From assembly GCA_028023455.1 (NCBI GenBank), contig JAQFVV010000278.1:62001-126000 (forward strand): DNA of 64,000 bases. The letters are read 5' to 3'. This stretch comes from Epiperipatus broadwayi. Taxonomy: Eukaryota; Onychophora; Udeonychophora; Euonychophora; Peripatidae. The notes under the pieces were generated by a model that was not told the origin of the DNA, ran no database searches, and saw only the letters and a program-made list of their open reading frames with translations. Position 1 is the stretch's first letter; each line of letters starts with the position of its first letter. The position numbers and the translations under genes are program-made. This document shows positions 51,621 through 63,352 of this stretch, piece by piece.

Positions 51621-51967
51621 TGAACTTGTCATAAACAACAGTTAATGAAATACTTTGTTTCTTGTTTGAAAATTTTGTTTTATACAAAAGTTAAATTACG
51701 TATGTAAAAGTGTTTTAATTTAAAAAAAAAAAGAATTGACCGAAAACTTTTTTTTTTCGAAATGAAAAGAGATTTTGACATGTATGCTATCAAATCAGAG
51801 ACAGTTGATATTTGGGCAGAGTTAAAGCATTAGATCGGGTAGAGAAAAGGACTAAAAGGGTGGAGTTAGCGTGAGTTTCCGTCTTAGTAAGAAAAAATAA
51901 ATAAATAAGTCGTATTTAAATTTAGTTTAACATAAGCGCTAGTACTTTGAAATTGAAATTTTTGAAA

Positions 51968-52696
51968 ATGGATCCGAAAGAAAGCCCAATATATTTTAAA
52001 AATCCCCAGTTAGTAGAAAAGGAGAAAGAAGAAGTATCTGAGACGCGAATGATGATGAAAATGATGATGAATATGATGGAAGAAATGCGTCAAGAAATTA
52101 AACAAAGTCAACAAGAATTGTGTCAGATCAAAGAAGAACTCAAAGCAGAATTGAAGGCAGAAATTAGTCAGGTTAAAACAGAAATTAAAGAACTCAGAGC
52201 AGAAGTAAGAGAAATAAGATGTGAGATAATGGTAAAGGTAGAGAAGAACCAAGAAGTTATAGAGTTAGATTTAATTAAAGAAAGTCAGGAAGTTGAGGTC
52301 ACGAAAGAGGTAGAAATTGAATTAGAATCAGATAGCATTGTGATAAATAAAGTAGACACAAATGTAGATCAAGAAATAGAAGAAAAACATAAGTTCAAGG
52401 TAGTAGATAGTGTAGAAAAGTTTTTACAAAAATTTAAAAAGGTTAAAGTAAACGTTCGCATTCGCTGTAGACGTAGATTTAAAACAAAGAGGAAGCGTAG
52501 GAAAAAATATTCACGATTAGGAAAAATACGGAGATCTGTAAAGCTTAAAAGTTTTCTAATTTACAAGGCAGAAAATAGAATGGAAAGAGAAAGAGATAAA
52601 ATAGATTTTAATCAAGAAATAGAAGTGAGAATATGGAGTATGATTTATATTATAAAATTAGTAGAAAGAAAGAAGGAACCGCCTGACATAGTTTAA
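51968..52696 (+). CDS. Gag-position coiled-coil/basic protein of element 3
   Basis: The first ATG is at 51968, giving 242 residues. Residues ~25-45 are Met-rich and amphipathic (MMMKMMMNMMEEMRQEI). Residues ~45-100 are a Lys/Glu/Gln heptad-like coiled coil with repeated AELKAEI-type units. Residues ~150-200 are strongly basic with RCRRRFKTKRKRRKKYSR, which could bind nucleic acid or act as a nuclear signal. The C-terminus ends KKEPPDIV. Arrangement and position after the primer site suggest a Gag-like protein, but no capsid or zinc-knuckle motif is visible. Shared with the element 1 protein are the Met-rich start, charged coiled coil and a C-terminal PPD. Confidence 0.6.
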   Translation: MDPKESPIYFKNPQLVEKEKEEVSETRMMMKMMMNMMEEMRQEIKQSQQELCQIKEELKAELKAEISQVKTEIKELRAEVREIRCEIMVKVEKNQEVIELDLIKESQEVEVTKEVEIELESDSIVINKVDTNVDQEIEEKHKFKVVDSVEKFLQKFKKVKVNVRIRCRRRFKTKRKRRKKYSRLGKIRRSVKLKSFLIYKAENRMERERDKIDFNQEIEVRIWSMIYIIKLVERKKEPPDIV

Positions 52697-52699
52697 AAG

Positions 52700-53600
52700 T
52701 TAGTAATCGGGCGGAATAGTAAAGGAAATAAACAAAAAGGACCGGAAATGGACTATGAGTCTAATATAATTATTTTGACGTAGGTGAAAAGCCTGAATTA
52801 GAATTTCGCTATTTAAAATGATGGATTGTTTTGTCAAATAATAATAACGGAGGCTTCGCAAAATAAAAGATTTTTTTTTCTCCACGCACATATTAATTAA
52901 GGAAATGTTCGTAAATAAACAGTTCAAATAAATAAAAATCAATAAAATCAAGTTAAATAAATGGGTCAAATTAAGGATTTAGAAATAATGTTTGTAGAAT
53001 TAAATAAATGAATAAAATAATGGAAATACATAAAATAAAAACAAGTTAAATAAATAAGTATAATATATCTGTAGAAAATAAATAAAATATTCGTAGTAAA
53101 ATAAAATAGTTTTTTGAATATACGCATGTTAAAATAAAAGTTTGTTTTGAATACCGTAAGTTAAGAAAAGGATGTAAATAAATTGTTTAAAATAATCAAG
53201 ATAAAAAAAAAATCTCTAGTAAAATAATAATGAATGAATCATAATAAAGCAAAATAGTTTTTTTTCTGAGTACACGCACGTTAATATATAAGTTAAAGTA
53301 ATGGGTTAAAAGTAATATCGTAATATAAATAAATATGTAAATTGATGTCCGTGATAGTTTAAAGATAATATTATAAGATTAGTGTAAATAAATAATGTTG
53401 AAATAATGTTCGTAATGGTTTGAAATAATGGTGTAAGATTAGATTAATACAAATAAATATGTTAAAGTAATGTTCATGTGTAGTTAAAAATAATATTGAA
53501 AGGTTAAAATAATATAAATGAAAGTCAATCTAAGTTGTATTAAGAGTGTATAAGGGTTCGAATCTAAAGGGATGAGGGTAGTATTGAAATAAGTTAGATA
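52700..53600 (+). other. Non-coding internal region of element 3
   Basis: A-rich DNA built from repeated 'aataaataa' and 'gtaaaataa' words, with many stops in all frames. It sits where pol would be expected and carries no trace of it. Confidence 0.6.
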
Positions 53601-53753
53601 AGGATTAAGTTTAAAGCTCTCGACTGGATAAATTCTAGTACCCGCAACGGATTGGCCGGGATCATTCCTCTTTTAAAAAGCACACTGGCAACAACCAGAG
53701 TAAGTCGTAAGTCACTTTTCAGGGGAGAATCCCCATATCTCGTACCTCATTTT

Positions 53754-53940
53754 CCAAAGCGTAAGTCGGAAATGGACAGTTGAAAATTCCTGCCATTGCA
53801 GCTGCTTAGTCAAAGTCCGATCAAGAGAATCGGCAATCGTTTTCCAGGGCGTAAGTCGGAAATGGACAGTTGAAATTCCTGCCATTTGCAGCCACCTTTT
53901 CTTAGTCAAAGTCCGATCAAGAGAATCGGCAGCCGAAGCT
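53754..53940 (+). repeat. ~93 bp tandem duplication in element 3
   Basis: The block 'gcgtaagtcggaaatggaca' through 'gtccgatcaagagaatcggc' occurs twice (about 53758-53837 and 53849-53934). It is richer in G and C than its surroundings and contains self-pairing words, so it may be a structured RNA region of the element. Confidence 0.8.
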
Positions 53941-54167
53941 TCATTTATAAAAGATCCCTGTGCCACAAATTTAGTTTGTCCTCGTGGTCATTATCCAGGA
54001 CGAACATTGTAAGCAATGTTACCAGCATAGAAAGAAGAAAAGCATAATTGGAGATTGCCCTTAGCATGGAAAGGAAAAGATACCAAAAAGCAAACTTAGA
54101 AAGAATAATAAATTAAGATTTAATGTTGTCAGAGATAAAATGGTCAAAAATGACGCATTTTACTCTC

Positions 54168-54181
54168 AAAAGGAAGGGCGG
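54168..54181 (+). promoter_or_regulatory. Polypurine tract of element 3
   Basis: AAAAGGAAGGGCGG lies directly before the TG of the 3' LTR (TGTAATGTACC at 54182, or TGTACC at 54187, where similarity to the 5' LTR begins). Confidence 0.7.
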
Positions 54182-54186
54182 TGTAA

Positions 54187-55957
54187 TGTACCTATATTGA
54201 TATAGGCACATATAATTTTATCTAAAATTATATTATTAAAATAATCGTTCATAAAAGAAAAACATAAAATTAAACGTTGAAGAGTTTATTGCAGTTTGTT
54301 TTAGAAAAGGATAAGAATCAAATAGTTTTCTAGCGTTAGTTTTGAAATAAAAAAGCTACAATTAATTAATCAGAAGGGGAGAGGGGTGTTTCATTAGAGA
54401 AATTAAACTAAGGGTTATAAAAGGAAGTAAAGAGTTTTTATTAGTATTCGTAAAAATATAATTTAAAAGGTTAAAACATACAAATCTCTTTTCATTCAAG
54501 TTTAATTAAAGAAAAAATAATGTTAAAACTAAATAGTAAATTGTATTAAAAATATATGTGCGTATATATGTGCGATTTGTAAATAAATAAAATGTATGCG
54601 AAATAAAAGAAGATTATCATTAAAAACACGGCAATGGCTATTAATAAAATAAAACAACATGTTTTATTGCATGGCTATTACTAATTAAGCAATCTTCCAA
54701 AACACGTTTATCAAATGATTATCACTGGAATTTGACAACAGATCTTTGCCGGAGATATTAGAAAGACAACAAGGCGCAGGTATAAATAGACCTTTTTTTA
54801 TCGGACAGTAGTCAGTTCACAAAAGTAATTGAGTAGTGCAGTTCAGAAATTAATTGAGTCAGTTAACAAACAAAATGCAGTGTTGAGAAGATTTTGGGAA
54901 TTCACGCCTCTCCACAGCCTAAAAAGTCCGATGAAAACAGCAAGATCTGCCCGTGAAATAATGTCAACGTAACAACTTAGAAAATCTCCGTCAGTATCTA
55001 ATTGTCTCCAATAGTAATAATCGTGAATAATAAGGAAACTCATCAAGGAAATGTCCCAGCCGGCTGGAAGCATTCATACTGGAACCATTCATACTGGAAG
55101 AAACAACAAACAAGAAGAAAACAAAGTGTTAAATCTACGTTCAAAATCCTAGGTAAAACATTTGCTTATTTTCGTTTATACTGTAATAGCCATTGCATTT
55201 CATTAATTCGTGCGAATCCTCCAAGAGTCTAATTATATGAACTCGATATCATACATAAATGAACTATTGATATGTGTGTTTAAATTTCAAATGCTATGTA
55301 ATACTTTATTATTATTATGTGTGTGCATGAGTTAATATGTGCGTGATCCTTATATCAATATTATTGGTTAAATTAGATAAATACCAGTGTTCGGTTATGA
55401 AAATATACAAGAATATTTAAACTAGTTTAGAAATGTTAATTTAAAAATATGCGTGTGTTTTTATTAGAATTATAAAATGTTTAAATTTAGTAAATAAATG
55501 TTAGTTAATAAATTGTCTTTAAAATTAAACTTTATTTGTCGGTCAATTCTTTTTATCAATTCTTTTACCAAATTCTTTTATCAATCCCTTTTATAAATTC
55601 CTTTTACAATTCTTCTATCAATTCTTTTAACCACTAATGAAGTATAATCTATTAGTGATTACAAACAGCTGAGCTAGTCATGGATTTAGGCGTTGAGTTA
55701 GTGGCCACTGTTCAAAGTGCATTGTCTATTCTTTTAGTATTCTTTTAGAATAAACAGCTGGCGCCCGTGTTTATACACAAACAAAAAAGTGCTTTGGATT
55801 TGGTGTTGAACTCAACAGCCGAGAAGAAGCTATGTCCTGGAAATGTAACGCTAGTTATATACTTTATAGCTATCGTTTGGGCATACATACTCTCTGAGTA
55901 TGTTCTTCTCTGCCTAAGAGACCGGTGTTTCGAATGCACATATTCGAACTCGGTTCA
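54187..55957 (+). repeat. 3' LTR of element 3
   Basis: Matches 49824-51596 with scattered substitutions and ends CTCGGTTCA against (AT)n (55958-55975). The promoter block is at 54781-54816. Confidence 0.88.
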
Positions 55958-56339
55958 ATATATATATATATATATTGCAATATTATTAAATAGAGGTCTT
56001 GCTCATCATCAAAAAACTAAAAAGAATAATAATAGACAATTCATTTCTGACCAAGTTGTACCTGATCAAATAAAGGGAAATGAAATACTAGGATTTTAAA
56101 TATTATAAATAAGCAAGTAAAAAATCTATATATTAACATATAGGTGGATACCAAATGGGAATTTTATCATACCCGACTATATTTATAACTGTTTTTATAT
56201 TCTTAAAGTATAGACTTAAATTACTAACTTATATAAAATAAATAAGTAGAATGTAATTTTCACGAATTTTAATAAATATAAAGTATGTAATACATTATAT
56301 GACCATAAACTTTATGATGTGATAATTTATAAATGAACA

Positions 56340-58798
56340 AAATGTAAACCTATTATTATAAAGTACTGAAAACTATGAAATTATTCAAATGAAAGTCAAT
56401 CTCTGATAATGGGCTATTTCTTAAATATTATAAATCTCTGTGCACTCTCACCAACTCTCACAAACCATGCTTAAATCAGGGCTTGAGTCCATTGTGTGCC
56501 TGATGTTATAATCAAATATTTAATTGTACAAAACTATTTAACCCATCACAGGAGAAAGACAGTGTCTTATTTTTAACCATGTACAATTAGATAAACATGA
56601 CTTATAAATGTAAACCTATTATTATAAAGTTCTGATAACTTTGAAATTATTCAAATTGAAGTCAATCTCTGATAATGCACTATTTCTTAAATATTATAAA
56701 TCTCTATGCACTCTCCCACTGGTAAGAGTTTAAAAAACTTAAGTGAATCACTTAGGTTTAGAATGTACATTCTAAATACACCAACTATTACAGACTATGC
56801 TTAAGTCAGGGCAATGGTCTATTGTGTGCTTAATGTTATAATCAAATATTCAATTGTACAAATCTATTTAATCCATCACAGAAATAGTGCATTATCAGAG
56901 ATTGATTTCTGTTTAAATAATTTTAAAGTTTTCAGTGCTTTATAATAATAGGCTTACATTTATAAGTCATATTTTTCAGGTGGTTAAAAATGAGACCCTG
57001 TCTCTAAACTCCTAAAATGCATTACATTTGAACAATTGAATATTTGATTATAATATCAGACATACAATAGAATCGTACCTTGATTTAAGTATAGTCTGTA
57101 AGAGTTGGTGTATATAGAATGTATGCACTAAACTTAAGTGATTGACTTAAGTTTTTTAACTCTTACTGGGGAGAGGGTGTGTGGAGATTTATAAAATTTA
57201 ATGAAATAGCACATTATCAGAGATTGACTTCTGTTTAAATAATTTCAAAGTTTTCAGCACTTTACAATAATATGTTTATATTTATAATCCACGTTTATAT
57301 AATCACAGGTGATTAAAAATGAGACACGGTCTTTCTCTTGTGATGGGTTAAATAGACTTTTACAATTGAATATTTATTTGATTATAACATCAGCACACAA
57401 TAGACTTGAGTCCTGATTTAATCATGGTATGTAAGAATTAGTGTACACCTGGGTCTCATTTTACGCAATAGATAGGTTCTTCAGAAAACACGCTCAATCG
57501 AAATTGTGCAAAAATAGACGTAACTTACATTGAAAAAGGGGGAATGCGGTCTGTGATTTTTCAAAATTTGTGTAAAAGCAAAGCACCAATGTGAAATTAT
57601 TTAAAATTCATGCAAAAAAAAAAAAAAAATAAGGAAATAAAATATGACTAATAAAAAATTTCAAATTTGAAAAAAATTGATACAAGACAAACTTTTTTTA
57701 ACTATTATATTTAATTTTATTCAAAATAATATATTTTTATGCATAATTTACAGTACAGTAATCTACATTTTTTTATACACGTTTTAATTATTATTGCTAT
57801 TTGCCCAAAAACAGGTTAGTTTGCAAACTAGTAAAAAATCAGATTCTCATGTGATGTGATGTATTTGGCTTCTCCTTAAATGAAGTCAAGAATATCTCAG
57901 CAATTATTCTCACAAGAGGAAATACAACTAGCGCCAAGATCACTCTCAGGTTGTGTTAATGGTTTTCTGTTGACGATGGCGATTATTTTATTAATTGTTT
58001 ATAAACTTAGACTTATGATAATAAAAAGACATTTATTCACCACTGCTGGGAAAAATTTAATTAAAACTAACAACTAAAAATTAAATTCCTATTTTTGACT
58101 TTAATTTTCAGTTCCGTTTAAAAATCAAATTTCGTTTTACATCACATTAATTTCAAGTCGCCCGTAAGTAATTTTTAAATTGTTAATTATAATTAAAAAT
58201 CAGATTTTAATTTTTAATTGTGCCCACTGCAATTACTGACCTTTTAAAAATAAACTTGTGGACACTAAATGATTAATAATTGATTACGTTCTTTTTTAAA
58301 AAGCAAAAAACAGAATGTGATTTAAAATGCAAAATTAACACACACAATGTTTGAACAAATTTACATTATAAGCTTGTAAAATTTAATGTGTGTATGCATA
58401 AAATGTGGAAATCATGATTTTAATTTCATTATTGCATAAAATTGTACTATTATAAAGCACTGAAAATATTGAAATTACTAAGATGAAAGTTGAATTTCAA
58501 TAATGTGCTATTACTTTCAATATAACGTAAGTGTGCGAAATTTATTATTTAAAGTAGTAGCGCATTATCGGAGGTCAACTTCTGGTGAAACATGAATCGT
58601 GTAACTTCAAAATTGTGTTAAATAAGTCTGCATAAAAAGAAACCCAGGTGTATATAGAATGTACGCACTTGCAGACCTTTCACTTAAGTTTAGAGCGTAA
58701 AGTGATTTACTTAAATGTTTTAACTCTTACTAGTTAGAGATTGTATGGAGATTTATATTTAAGAAATAGCACATTATTGGAGATTGACTTCCATTTGC

Positions 58799-58830
<32 letters not shown>
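56340..58830. repeat. Palindromic array of ~300 bp repeat units
   Basis: Two direct units (starting near 56340 and 56590) are followed by two inverted units (56883-57200 and 57200-57445, continued at 58651-58790). The whole is a large palindrome centred near 56882. Hallmarks are 'agtcaatctctgataatg', 'ttataatcaaatattcaatt' and 'gtaagagttggtgtatatag' with their complements. A separate transposon splits the last unit. No ORF. Confidence 0.75.
57446..58650. mobile_element. TA-flanked TIR element (pogo/Tigger-like MITE)
   Basis: The left end reads CACCTGGGTCTCATTTTACG and the right end, read inward, CACCTGGGTTTCTTTTTATG; TA flanks both. The empty site is visible in the sibling repeat unit near 57109-57132 (GTGTATATAGAATG), which confirms the boundaries and the TA duplication. 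The terminal sequence style recalls pogo/Tigger elements. No transposase is present; the 65-codon frame at 57880 shows no motif. Length is 1205 bp. Confidence 0.75.

Positions 58831-58839
<9 letters not shown>
58800..58839. repeat. (AT)n microsatellite
   Basis: About 20 AT units separate the palindromic array from the next repeat. Confidence 0.95.
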
Positions 58840-58841
<2 letters not shown>

Positions 58842-59404
58842 GTGAGAGATGGATCTAATGATAGAGATAGTGAATGCTTACTCTGACATTTATGTAAACA
58901 AACATAAGCTTTGATGGTGTTTTTGGTAAAATGCCATCTGTTGATCATTAATACAAGCATTAGCAAGTTTAACTTGTTTTTTTGTTTTTCATAAATATAC
59001 CTTTGAGGTTTTCTTGCAATGATATATATTGCAGAGGCTTCTACTATGTGGTGATACTGAACTGATATCAGACCCATATAGCTATCTGGCTTGCTATGCT
59101 GAGTTTGAAGACATTATGTGTCTAAAAAACTCATGCTTGCAAGCTGAATAGAAATTGTTTCATAAACGCTCAGAGTTAGTGTTTAGATCTAGTTTCTTAT
59201 TCCTGTCCTTCACTGATGATAGCAAATCAGCTTGAAATCATGATCTGAATGTGGATCTAATGATAGAGATAATGAATGCATACTCTGACATTTATGTAAA
59301 CAAACATATGCTTTGAAGGTGTTTTTGGTAAAGCGCCATCTATTGATCATTAATACAAGCGTTAGCAAGTTTAAATTGTTTTTTTGTTTTTCATATATAT
59401 ATAT
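58840..59404. repeat. Dispersed tandem-dimer repeat, copy 2
   Basis: Matches 16176-16950. It lacks the first part of unit one and keeps the linker ('ttcttgcaatgatatatatt' near 59011) and most of unit two (59046-59390). It ends in (AT)n like the first copy. Confidence 0.75.
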
Positions 59405-59770
59405 ATAAGTACTCAGTTTTATAAAATAGAGTGTATAATGACAGGTAGTTCAAATGTATGAGTTCAAGTCCTCATAGTTGCATTAAGTTTAATATAGATA
59501 TTATACATGTATTTAAATTGTATATTTAGTCTGTATTCTGCCCATCTTTCTTCTGTATATTTAAATGACCATATTATGATCCTATGGGGGAGGGGATAAA
59601 TGGCTTAAAGCCAACATGGGTATGGAAATAATATTGGCATCATCAAGAGCTTTGAGCATTGAATCTTTAGACTTTCAATGATATGGATTGCTGAAAAGTT
59701 GGAAGTTGGAGAATATTGAAATTTGTCCATTAAAGTTTAAAGATTTGCAATTGTAATACAAACTGAACAC
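59405..59770. repeat. Single arm of the 14541-15108 foldback
   Basis: Blocks 'ctgtattctgcccatctttc', 'aaagccaacatgggtatgga' and 'aagagctttgagcattgaat' follow the order seen in the right arm at 14858-15108. Confidence 0.65.
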
Positions 59771-59955
59771 TTATTATACATATGTGTAAGAGATGGTGAG
59801 CTACACCAACTCATGAATGCTGGTTCAACACAAAATACATATATTGGAGATCATTTATCATTTTTATATAATCTGGTCATGCAAGTTATAGCTGTAAGAA
59901 CTTTAAAGTCTGAGTTCAAATCCTTTTTATTTCATTATGTTTAGTATAAACAATA
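59770..59955 (+). repeat. SINE-like repeat copy
   Basis: Shares 'taagagatggtgagctacac', 'catatattggagatcattta' and the B-box-like 'gtctgagttcaaatcc' with the copies at 16020 and 14303. Confidence 0.5.
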
Positions 59956-60252
59956 TATAAGTCTTTCAACATATATATGTTGAAACGAAGATTTTCATAA
60001 GTTGCATATATAAAAGACATATTTTGCAGGTTCATCCGTGTTAAAAAATGTTAAATACTGATATTCCGACATTTCTACTTGATCACACACATCATCCACT
60101 GGGTGATAAAAGATAGAAAGATGGTTGTAGAGGTGCTACAATCACTGATTTGAATAAATGTTAAAGTTCCACTAATAGCAAAAATGTTAAATTTAAGAAT
60201 GTTTTTTTAAAAATATTTCCAAATAGGAGGAAGTTTGCATATATCATCTTGC

Positions 60253-60520
60253 TTATTGATACAATCTGGGCTTTTTAAGTATTTCAACGGCTTTTCTAAT
60301 TTTGCACTGGTAGAGATTGTCACATCTGGATGTGATTCTGGTACTAGAAAAATCAATTTTATGACCCGAATCTATAGTATGGAATGAGAGTGCTGATGAT
60401 GATGAGTGTTGTTTAACTGCATTAGCATGCTCATCTATATAACACTGATGCAATGATTACTCATACTTATGTGAGAAGCTTTATAATTTTTACATGAGAT
60501 TTGATAAACACCATGAGATT
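60253..60520 (-). pseudogene. GIY-YIG domain fragment, left arm
   Basis: On the minus strand, near 60515-60475, a frame reads HGVYQISCKNYKASHI, where GVY and the degenerate YIG position fit a GIY-YIG domain. A one-base shift near 60435 leads into DEHANAV, SALSFHTIDSGHKIDF, and the end of the domain with KIRKAVEILKKP. The shift and the damaged YIG make it inactive. Confidence 0.65.
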
Positions 60521-60575
60521 CAAGGAGGATTGAATCCTTAGGCTTGGTAAAAATTGTAAAGCTTCTTATCTAGGT

Positions 60576-60893
60576 ATGAGTAATCATCACATCAGTGTTA
60601 AGAGAGATGAGCATGCTAATGCAGTTAAACATCACTCATCATCATCAGCACTCTCACTCCATATTATAGATTCAGGTCATAAAATTGATTTTTCTAATAC
60701 CAGAATCATATCCAGATGTGATAATCTCTACCAGTGCAAAATTAGAGAAGCCATTGAGATACATAAAAGTCCAGATTGTACCAGTAAGCCAGATGGTAAA
60801 TGCAAACTTCCTCCTATTTGGAAAGATTTTTTTAAAAAACATGTTAAACATTTTTGCTATTGGTGGAACTTTAACATTTATTCAAATCGGTGA
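60576..60893 (+). pseudogene. GIY-YIG domain fragment, right arm
   Basis: An open frame of 105 codons reads RDEHANAVKHHSSSSALSLH, then DSGHKIDFSNTRI and IREAIEIHKSP, the typical distal half of Penelope GIY-YIG domains. Just upstream in the same frame is KASYLG, a YIG-like motif, but the GIY half is missing because the palindrome centre interrupts it. The tail (PPIWKDFFKKHVKHFCYWW) is not assignable. Confidence 0.7.
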
Positions 60894-61031
60894 TTGTAGC
60901 GCCTCTACAACCGTCTTTCTACCCTTTATCCCCCAGTGGATGACTTGTGTGACCAAGTAGAAACGTCAGAATATCAATATTTAATTATTTTTTTTACCAT
61001 AGATGAATCCACAAAATGTCTTATATATATA

Positions 61032-62700
61032 TAGTAAATAGGTGAATAAATAATAAGTTATTTTCTCAGACAATGTCATTTAAATGTGAAAATAAATTAT
61101 AAAAATTAGATAATAGCTCTATAACCTAAATGGGCATATGGTCCAATAAATGTTGTTTCACAATTTCAATGTCATTAAAGAAGATTGTTTAAAATAAGCA
61201 TCATGTTGTCATTAATAAAAATTAAGTATAACTATAATTATAATTTATCCAAATCACTTCGAACACTTTTTAGAAGAACATTTTTTGTACATATATACAC
61301 ATATTCCAACGTTTCAACTGTATATATGTAAAATAGAACGTTTTTGGTGAATAGTGTTGAAAGTGATTTGGGTATGTTGGATAATTTATATAAGATATAA
61401 ATTATAGCAAAAATTAAGAAAAAGATGATTTTGGTAATATAACTGTAATTAAATAATATTTTTTATTTAATGTTTTATATCTACAAAATAAATACCTCAG
61501 TATTTAGCTATATTCATCCCTTTAGCATGGACAATGTATCATTTTACTAGCTATTTTTCTTATATATTTTCTTCATCATATAATATTTAAAATAAGTATT
61601 TTTATACATCAAATTATACTAAATTATAAGTGGTTTTAAACAGTCATTCATTTATATGCAAATATAGAAGTCATATGATATTTGCTCTACTGAATGTCAA
61701 TAAAAGATTAAATACCTAAAAAAAATTCATCACCAGAGGAGACCAGAAAATATTTTAAGATAAATAAAACTTACTACAGTAGAGGTAAATGGTCCTCAGT
61801 ATTAATATAAATGTTTTTTTTTAAACATACTTGCTTTAAAATAAACATTTGCGCCAATAAAATGATATTACTATACTAAATATAAATATTAAGTCACAAT
61901 TTATATGATATATCTTTTCTGAGATCATTCCCTTTTAAAAACCATTTATGTGATAACAGTAATTTAAGAAGATCATATTTTTATTTTTAATAAAATGATT
62001 GCAACAACAATAATCAATTGTTTCAGGAGTTTATAGTTTTCTACTTAAGCAGTTTCACTCAAGAGTTGTCTGAAAAACTACAAGATGATGCAATAATTTT
62101 TGAAAAACAAATCATTAACATAGCTGTATAGACAATAGTTTGTATCCATTGAGGATTTTATATTCTCTTTTTACAGTGTTAAGATTGTTCAGATAATTTT
62201 AGCAGCATTTCATTCCTTCATTTTGACAAAATTACTTTATTAGCATTTTTATTCCTATAAATTTATAGTATTCTTGACTTTTAAATGATGTTCCATGATA
62301 AGATATTAATTTAAGACAATTTGAAAAAATATTGACTTTTAACGACAAATGTTTCTTTGGTATTTAACATTTTTATTTTTGAAATAGAAGTTTCTATATA
62401 ATTCTTAAAATAAAACATGGGAATATATAAAAAGTACCTCTATAAAAATAAAAATAAGTACTTATCAATAAAGTTTACTTATATTTATAAATGCTTATTT
62501 ACCACACCATATTTAAGACATTATCTCCATAATGATCTGCTAAGATTCCCTTTTTATTCGTGTTTGTATCACTTTATCCCTGAGACAAACTTCCATTTTC
62601 TTTTTTAGATCATACAACATTCTGAATAAATCTTTCAAGTTATATAATATTTATTAAAATATTAAATGAATATATTTTTAAAGATAAAATTATACAATGA
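61032..62700. other. AT-rich DNA with one short hairpin, no genes seen
   Basis: Arms at about 61237-61296 and 61322-61391 pair ('ataatttatccaaatcactt' and its complement). Otherwise I see nothing recognisable. Confidence 0.5.
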
Positions 62701-62789
62701 AATTAAAATATAAACCTATACATAGTAAAATAAATCATTCTTTCTTCCTTTATTTCACAGTATAATAAATGATCTTCTTAATAAGTATT

Positions 62790-62880
62790 ACACTAAATTT
62801 TACAACCTTCAACAGATACGCCTTAAACATGCTAACATGACATTCCAATAAGATGTAATAATGACATGACATGGACCTCT
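62790..62880. repeat. Single arm of the 63116 hairpin repeat
   Basis: 'accttcaacagatacgcctt' followed by 'aaacatgctaacatgaca' matches the arm at 63171-63210 with a few substitutions. Confidence 0.7.
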
Positions 62881-63115
62881 CAATTCTCAAACACAAGTCA
62901 GAACCATAAGAAAAAGATGGGACCCACCTTCTTCTATGCCTCAATTTATATATATATAAAATCCAGACTCAAGCATTTTGAACTAAGAGTGTGAAGCTTA
63001 AATACCTTCACATTTAATTCACTAAATATTATATATAAATAAACAATGCAAAATCTTTCAATTTACTACGAAGCAATTTTTTAAATCTAATGAAATGATA
63101 TTAACAAATGTAAAT

Positions 63116-63352
63116 ATATCAAATTTATTAAGCATAAACAGATAATATTGTAATAACATGAAAGCTAAAACCTTCAACAGATATGCCTTAAACATGCTAA
63201 CGTGACAGCCAATAAGATAATTGAGAGATCCGTATGATGTCATTATTCCATCTTATTGGCTGTCATCTTAGCATGTTTAAGGCATATCTGTTGAAGGTTT
63301 TAGCTTTCATATTATTACAATATTATCTGTTTATGCTTAATAAATTTGATAT
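63116..63352. repeat. Near-perfect hairpin, ~103 bp arms
   Basis: Left arm 63116-63218 and right arm 63250-63352 are almost exact reverse complements around a 31 bp loop. The high identity implies a recent origin or gene conversion. It would be a good MITE or small-RNA hairpin candidate. No ORF. Confidence 0.88.

Larger units (their letters stand above)
49824..55957 (+). mobile_element. LTR retroelement 3 (LARD-like, 1.77 kb LTRs)
   Basis: Direct repeats 49824-51596 and 54187-55957 are about 98% identical and enclose 2.6 kb. A degenerate lysine-type primer site follows the first repeat, and a polypurine tract precedes the second, so it reads left to right. One 242-codon ORF follows the leader, and no protease, RT, RNase H or integrase is present. 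It is flanked by (AT)n on both sides and is oriented opposite to element 2, its immediate neighbour. Confidence 0.88.
60009..61030. mobile_element. Palindromic Penelope-like element relic
   Basis: Two arms of ~480 bp (about 60009-60498 and 60549-61030) are reverse complements around a ~50 bp spacer. Each arm encodes the same C-terminal part of a GIY-YIG endonuclease, reading outward from the centre. The central side of the left arm also carries the GIY start (see below). Penelope-like elements are known for inverted or tandem partial copies, so a head-to-head duplication at insertion is the simplest reading. Confidence 0.7.

Noticed and set aside
58730-59077. 115-codon minus-strand frame with a Tyr/Ile run
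   Set aside because: It crosses the (AT)n tract and two unrelated repeats, so it cannot be a gene.
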